NCBI RefSeq assembly: GCF_013031405.1
Contig: NZ_WPZY01000011.1
Span: 1-64,000, forward strand
DNA length: 64,000 nt
DNA from: Ruegeria sp. HKCCD8929
GTDB taxonomy: Bacteria > Pseudomonadota > Alphaproteobacteria > Rhodobacterales > Rhodobacteraceae
Direction: 5' to 3'
The translations under genes and the position numbers were made by a program. The notes under the pieces are model-generated. The model was not told the origin of the DNA and did not search any database. It was given only the letters and a program-made list of their open reading frames with translations. Position 1 is the stretch's first letter; each line of letters opens with the position of its first letter. Shown here in pieces: positions 60,700 to 64,000 of the stretch.

Positions 60700-62523
60700 A
60701 TGTGTGGAATTGTTGGAGTTCTGGGGAGCCACGAAGCGGCCCCCATTCTTGTCGAGGCGCTGAAGCGGCTGGAATATCGCGGCTATGACAGCGCCGGGAT
60801 CGCGACCGTGAATGACGGCGCATTGGGCCGCCGCCGTGCGGTGGGCAAGCTGGTCAATCTCAGTGACCTGCTTGTGCATGACCCGCTGCCGGGCAAGGCC
60901 GGGATCGGCCATACCCGCTGGGCGACCCATGGCGCGCCCTCGGTGACCAATGCGCACCCCCACCGCGCCGGACCGGTGGCCGTGGTCCATAACGGCATCG
61001 TCGAAAACTACCGTGAGCTGCGGACGGAACTGGCCGAGAACGGCATCGCGTTCCAGACCGAGACCGACACCGAGACCGTCGCCCTGCTGACCGAGCATTA
61101 CCTGCAATCCGGCCTCGCGCCGGTTGAGGCCGCGTTCAAGACCATCGACCGGCTCGACGGCGCCTTTGCGCTGGCCTTCCTGTTCGACGGGCAGGAGGAT
61201 CTGATCGTTGCTGCCCGCAAGGGCTCGCCTTTGGCCATCGGGCATGGGGATGGCGAGATGTATGTGGGCTCGGACGCCATCGCGCTGGCGCCACTGACGA
61301 ACAGGATCACCTATCTGGAAGAGGGCGACCGTGCCGTGGTCACCCGAACCTCGCTTGAGATCCGCACCGAGCAGGGTGAGCTTGCCAATCGCGAAATGCG
61401 CAAGATCAAGCTGGATCAGGCGCGCACCGACAAGGGCGAGCACAAGCACTACATGTCCAAGGAAATCGCCGAGCAGCCGGTGGTGGTGGCCGAAGCGGTA
61501 CGCTCCTACCTGCCCACCGGCAGCGACCGGGTGCGCCTGCCCGGAGAAGGGCTGGATTTCACCAAGATCGACCGGCTGACCATGGTCGCCTGCGGCACCG
61601 CCTTTTACGCCTGTCTCACCGCCAAATACTGGTTTGAGCAACTGGCGAAACTGCCGGTTGAGGTCGATATCGCCAGCGAGTTCCGCTACCGCGAACCGCC
61701 CGTCACCGACCGCACGCTGGCGCTGTTCGTCAGCCAGTCGGGCGAGACCGCCGACACGCTGGCAGCCCTGCGTTATTGCGAGGGCAAGGCGGACAAGATC
61801 GTCTCGGTGGTCAACGTGCCGGAAAGCTCGATTGCGCGGGAGAGCGACATTGCGCTGCCCATTCATGCGGGGGTTGAGATCGGCGTGGCCTCGACCAAGG
61901 CGTTCACCTGCCAGCTGAGCGTGCTGCTGATGCTGGCGCTCAAGGCTGCTGCCGACCGCGGCACGCTGAGCGATGAGGAACTGTCAGATCACGCCGCCGC
62001 TCTGCGTGGGCTGCCCTCCGTGCTGAACGCCGCCCTCGATCAGAATCGCCCGATCCGCAAGGCCTCACAACGGCTGAGCGAGGCGCGGGATGTGCTGTTC
62101 CTGGGCCGCGGCTTGATGTATCCGCTGGCGCTGGAAGGGGCGCTGAAACTCAAGGAAATCAGCTATATCCACGCCGAAGGTTATGCGTCGGGCGAACTGA
62201 AGCATGGGCCCATCGCGCTGATCGACAAGCACATGCCGGTCGTGGTGATGGCGCCCCGCGATGCGCTGTTCGACAAGACCGTGTCAAACATGCAGGAGGT
62301 GATGGCGCGCAAGGGCAAGGTCATCCTCATCTCGGATGACGAAGGCATCGCCGAGGCCGAGGATGGCGTCTGGTCCACCATCCGTATGCCGCATATCCAC
62401 CCCAGCCTCACCCCGGTCCTCTACGCGGTTCCGGCGCAGCTGCTGGCCTATCACACGGCGGTGGCCAAAGGGACGGATGTGGATCAGCCGCGCAATCTGG
62501 CGAAATCCGTGACGGTGGAGTGA
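60700..62523 (+). CDS. glmS: Glutamine--fructose-6-phosphate aminotransferase (isomerizing)
   Basis: 607 residues. First committed enzyme of hexosamine synthesis. N-terminal glutaminase with the catalytic Cys2 in MCGIVGVLGSHEAA, then two SIS domains (VSQSGETADTLAALRYCEGK, SREMSYIHAE-type EISYIHAEGYASGELKHGPI) and the C-terminal VDQPRNLAKSVTVE. It follows glmU so closely (4 bp) that no glmS ribozyme can be present. Confidence 0.97.
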   Translation: MCGIVGVLGSHEAAPILVEALKRLEYRGYDSAGIATVNDGALGRRRAVGKLVNLSDLLVHDPLPGKAGIGHTRWATHGAPSVTNAHPHRAGPVAVVHNGIVENYRELRTELAENGIAFQTETDTETVALLTEHYLQSGLAPVEAAFKTIDRLDGAFALAFLFDGQEDLIVAARKGSPLAIGHGDGEMYVGSDAIALAPLTNRITYLEEGDRAVVTRTSLEIRTEQGELANREMRKIKLDQARTDKGEHKHYMSKEIAEQPVVVAEAVRSYLPTGSDRVRLPGEGLDFTKIDRLTMVACGTAFYACLTAKYWFEQLAKLPVEVDIASEFRYREPPVTDRTLALFVSQSGETADTLAALRYCEGKADKIVSVVNVPESSIARESDIALPIHAGVEIGVASTKAFTCQLSVLLMLALKAAADRGTLSDEELSDHAAALRGLPSVLNAALDQNRPIRKASQRLSEARDVLFLGRGLMYPLALEGALKLKEISYIHAEGYASGELKHGPIALIDKHMPVVVMAPRDALFDKTVSNMQEVMARKGKVILISDDEGIAEAEDGVWSTIRMPHIHPSLTPVLYAVPAQLLAYHTAVAKGTDVDQPRNLAKSVTVE

Positions 62524-62526
62524 ACC

Positions 62527-63069
62527 ATGGCCAAGCAGTTTCCTGCCCTCGATGACGCCCATCGCAAGTTCATCGAAGAGCAGCACATGTTCTTTGTCGG
62601 GACAGCCGGGACCGACGGGCGGGTGAATATCTCGCCCAAGGGCATGGACTCGCTGCGGGTGATGGGGCCGAGCCGGATCTTGTGGATGAACCTGACCGGC
62701 AGCGGCAACGAAACCGCCGGGCACCTCCTTGAGGTCAATCGCATGACGCTGATGTGGTGCTCATTCACAACGCGCCCGATGATCCTGCGCGCCTATGGCA
62801 CCGCCCGCACCGTGCAGGCGGGTGACGCCGACTGGGAAAAGCTCGCACAGCACTTCCCGCCCCATCGCAGCGCGCGGCAGATTTTCGACGTGGAACTGGA
62901 AATGGTTCAGACATCCTGCGGCTATGCGGTGCCGTTCATGGACTACCGCGCGGACCGCGACACCATGCAGAAATGGGTGGACAACAAGTCCGACGCCGAT
63001 ATCCGCGCCTATTGGGTCGAAAAGAACCAGACCACCATCGACGGCAAACCCACCGGCGTCCCTGTCTGA
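62527..63069 (+). CDS. Pyridoxamine 5'-phosphate oxidase-fold protein
   Basis: 180 residues, 3 bp after glmS. The FMN-binding split-barrel pattern is visible in HMFFVGTAGTDGRVNISPKG and NLTGSGNETAGHLLEVNRMT followed by LMWCSFTTRPMILRAYG. It belongs to the small PNPOx-like family of unknown substrate, not PdxH. Co-transcription with glmU/glmS is likely but no functional link is evident. Confidence 0.82.
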   Translation: MAKQFPALDDAHRKFIEEQHMFFVGTAGTDGRVNISPKGMDSLRVMGPSRILWMNLTGSGNETAGHLLEVNRMTLMWCSFTTRPMILRAYGTARTVQAGDADWEKLAQHFPPHRSARQIFDVELEMVQTSCGYAVPFMDYRADRDTMQKWVDNKSDADIRAYWVEKNQTTIDGKPTGVPV

Positions 63070-63078
63070 GGCGGCACG

Positions 63079-63765
63079 ATGCTCACCGCCTATTTTGACC
63101 AAATTAAAGCTCACGCCGACCCTGAACGCGCAACGCAGGTCGCCGCCTATCACAAGGCCGAGCGCTCCTATCTGGGTGTGCCGGTACCGGTCCTGAACGA
63201 CCTGACCAAGGCGTGGCGGCGGGAGCTGTCGGTGGAGGATCGGGTGACGCTGGCCGACGCACTCTGGCAGACCAACATTCACGAAGCCCGTGTCGCCGCC
63301 TCCAAACTGCTGACGCAGGCGCGCATCCGCCCCGATGACGCCGTTTGGGATTTGCTGCAAGGCTGGGTGCCCGATTTCGACGGCTGGGCGGTGGCCGATC
63401 ACGCGTGTTCAGCAATCCAGAAGCGGCTAATGGCCGATCCCGCGCGGCTGGATCAGGTCGAACTCTGGACCCAGTCGGATCACATGTGGACCCGCCGCGC
63501 GGCGCTGGTGGCCACCCTGCCCTGGACCAAACAGAACCACCCCAAGCCCGAGGATCTGGACCGCCGCGACCGCATCCTGGGCTGGGCGGCGGGCTATGTG
63601 CCTGACCGCGACTGGTTCATCCAAAAGGCCATCGCCTGGTGGCTGCGGGATCTGTCAAAACACGACGCCCTGCGGGTTCACGCCTTTCTGAAGGAACATG
63701 GGGATCAGATGAAGGCCTTTGCCCGCAAGGAAGCAGGCAAATACCTGAAGGTTCAGTTGGCGTAG
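63079..63765 (+). CDS. DNA alkylation repair protein (AlkD-like HEAT-repeat)
   Basis: 228 residues. All-helical HEAT-like protein with LGVPVPVLNDLTKAWRREL, WQTNIHEARVAASKLLTQ, WVPDFDGWAVADHACSAIQK and WTRRAALVATLPWTKQN, a pattern of the AlkD/DNA-glycosylase family (tryptophan and aspartate in the cleft). It may excise alkylated bases; the family also has inactive members. Ends 13 bp inside the convergent gene. Confidence 0.8.
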   Translation: MLTAYFDQIKAHADPERATQVAAYHKAERSYLGVPVPVLNDLTKAWRRELSVEDRVTLADALWQTNIHEARVAASKLLTQARIRPDDAVWDLLQGWVPDFDGWAVADHACSAIQKRLMADPARLDQVELWTQSDHMWTRRAALVATLPWTKQNHPKPEDLDRRDRILGWAAGYVPDRDWFIQKAIAWWLRDLSKHDALRVHAFLKEHGDQMKAFARKEAGKYLKVQLA

Positions 63766-64000
63766 ACGTCCAACTCGACCAGTTGGTCGATCGGCTCCAA
63801 CAGCGCCCGCATCGCATCCAGCGACAGCCTGCTGCCGGCGCCCGGATCACCCGGGACCGGGATCAGCGTCACATAAGCCTGCGCGCCAGTTTTCCGCGAC
63901 ACCACCCGGCCATTACGCTCAACCTGAACCAGCGGCGTCTCCATCCAGCGGCCCGGCTTGGTGGGGTCGCCAAGCCCGGCGATGGTCTGGCGTGCCCCGG
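63753..64000 (-). CDS. Unrecognised protein, C-terminal part (start outside window)
   Basis: The frame is open from the right window edge to the stop at 63753, giving at least 82 residues ending ELDVYAN. The visible part contains the segment GLGDPTKPGRWMETPLV, then VTLIPVPGDPGAGSRLS and LDAMRALLEPIDQL. From memory, similar C-termini occur in small Rhodobacteraceae lipoproteins sometimes mislabelled as D-galactarate dehydratase, but I cannot confirm this. An internal ATG at 63944 is probably not the start because the frame continues upstream with similar composition. No function assigned. Confidence 0.6.
   Translation of the reverse strand, partial: GARQTIAGLGDPTKPGRWMETPLVQVERNGRVVSRKTGAQAYVTLIPVPGDPGAGSRLSLDAMRALLEPIDQLVELDVYAN

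Noticed and set aside
60690-60705. glmS ribozyme upstream of glmS
   Set aside because: glmU ends only 4 bp before glmS and the preceding sequence is coding.
1-64000. CRISPR arrays, insertion sequences, prophage or integrase genes
   Set aside because: No regularly spaced repeats, transposase or integrase motifs were found on either strand.

Overview
The window is a gene-dense, high-GC stretch with the character of a marine Rhodobacteraceae (Roseobacter-group) alphaproteobacterial chromosome. The main evidence is the gene mix: a nuo (complex I) operon interleaved with small accessory ORFs of the DUF5333/DUF5337 type, a non-pyrrolysine MttB-family methyltransferase, a TRAP transporter gene, an H-NOX/diguanylate cyclase pair, DUF3572 next to a PleD-like cyclase, and a leucine/isovalerate (liu) cluster. 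I see no CRISPR array, insertion sequence, rRNA or plasmid/phage signature. One tRNA gene, tRNA-Ser(UGA), is present. No gap between genes exceeds about 230 bases.

Region by region. 1-5.2 kb: a catabolic patch with a TRAP solute receptor (cut by the window edge), a Gfo/Idh/MocA dehydrogenase and a divergent GntR/FCD regulator, with two copies of a palindrome that look like its operators. Next come a LuxR-type regulator, a C-terminal-only ornithine cyclodeaminase-like ORF and a PLP aminotransferase. 5.3-12.9 kb: tRNA-Ser, then a SPOR lipoprotein, a D-Ala-D-Ala carboxypeptidase, and a tightly overlapping tmk-holB-tatD-MBL run, followed by an AEC transporter and a CbiX-like protein. 13-22.4 kb: an exported peptidoglycan-binding-type protein, an H-NOX-like gene overlapping a diguanylate cyclase (the H-NOX lacks its heme histidine), an MttB-family gene, a HAD phosphatase, DUF3572, a PleD-like cyclase with degenerate receivers, and an EF-hand / ECF sigma / anti-sigma / periplasmic sensor operon. 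22.6-27 kb: DUF983, NUDIX, and rnj-coaX-birA.

27-45.9 kb: the complete 14-gene nuo operon, read right to left from a recognisable promoter at about 45.97 kb to an intrinsic terminator directly in front of birA. It carries at least eleven non-core ORFs between subunit genes. Two of these (57 and 45 codons) are very short and lie between nuoC and nuoD. Two others are paralogues with an identical Cys-x65-Cys spacing. NuoL has a His/acidic insertion and NuoE a C-terminal helix-hairpin-helix-like extension.

46-57.1 kb: leucine/isovalerate catabolism, with isovaleryl-CoA dehydrogenase, an AMP-forming acyl-CoA ligase, both methylcrotonyl-CoA carboxylase subunits, HMG-CoA lyase and an enoyl-CoA hydratase (probably methylglutaconyl-CoA hydratase). 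Together these convert isovaleryl-CoA to acetyl-CoA and acetoacetate. The cluster also contains two Cys-rich exported proteins, an SNase-like protein and a P-loop kinase. An ompW gene with an FNR-like box interrupts it. 57.3-64 kb: a DegT-type aminotransferase, a phosphoglycolate phosphatase-like HAD protein, the divergent glmU-glmS pair for UDP-GlcNAc synthesis, a PNPOx-fold protein, an AlkD-like protein and the 3' end of an unrecognised gene.

Functions are assigned from protein motifs and gene order read by eye. No database search was possible, so specific substrates (TRAP/dehydrogenase, MttB, aminotransferases, acyl-CoA ligase) are left open.
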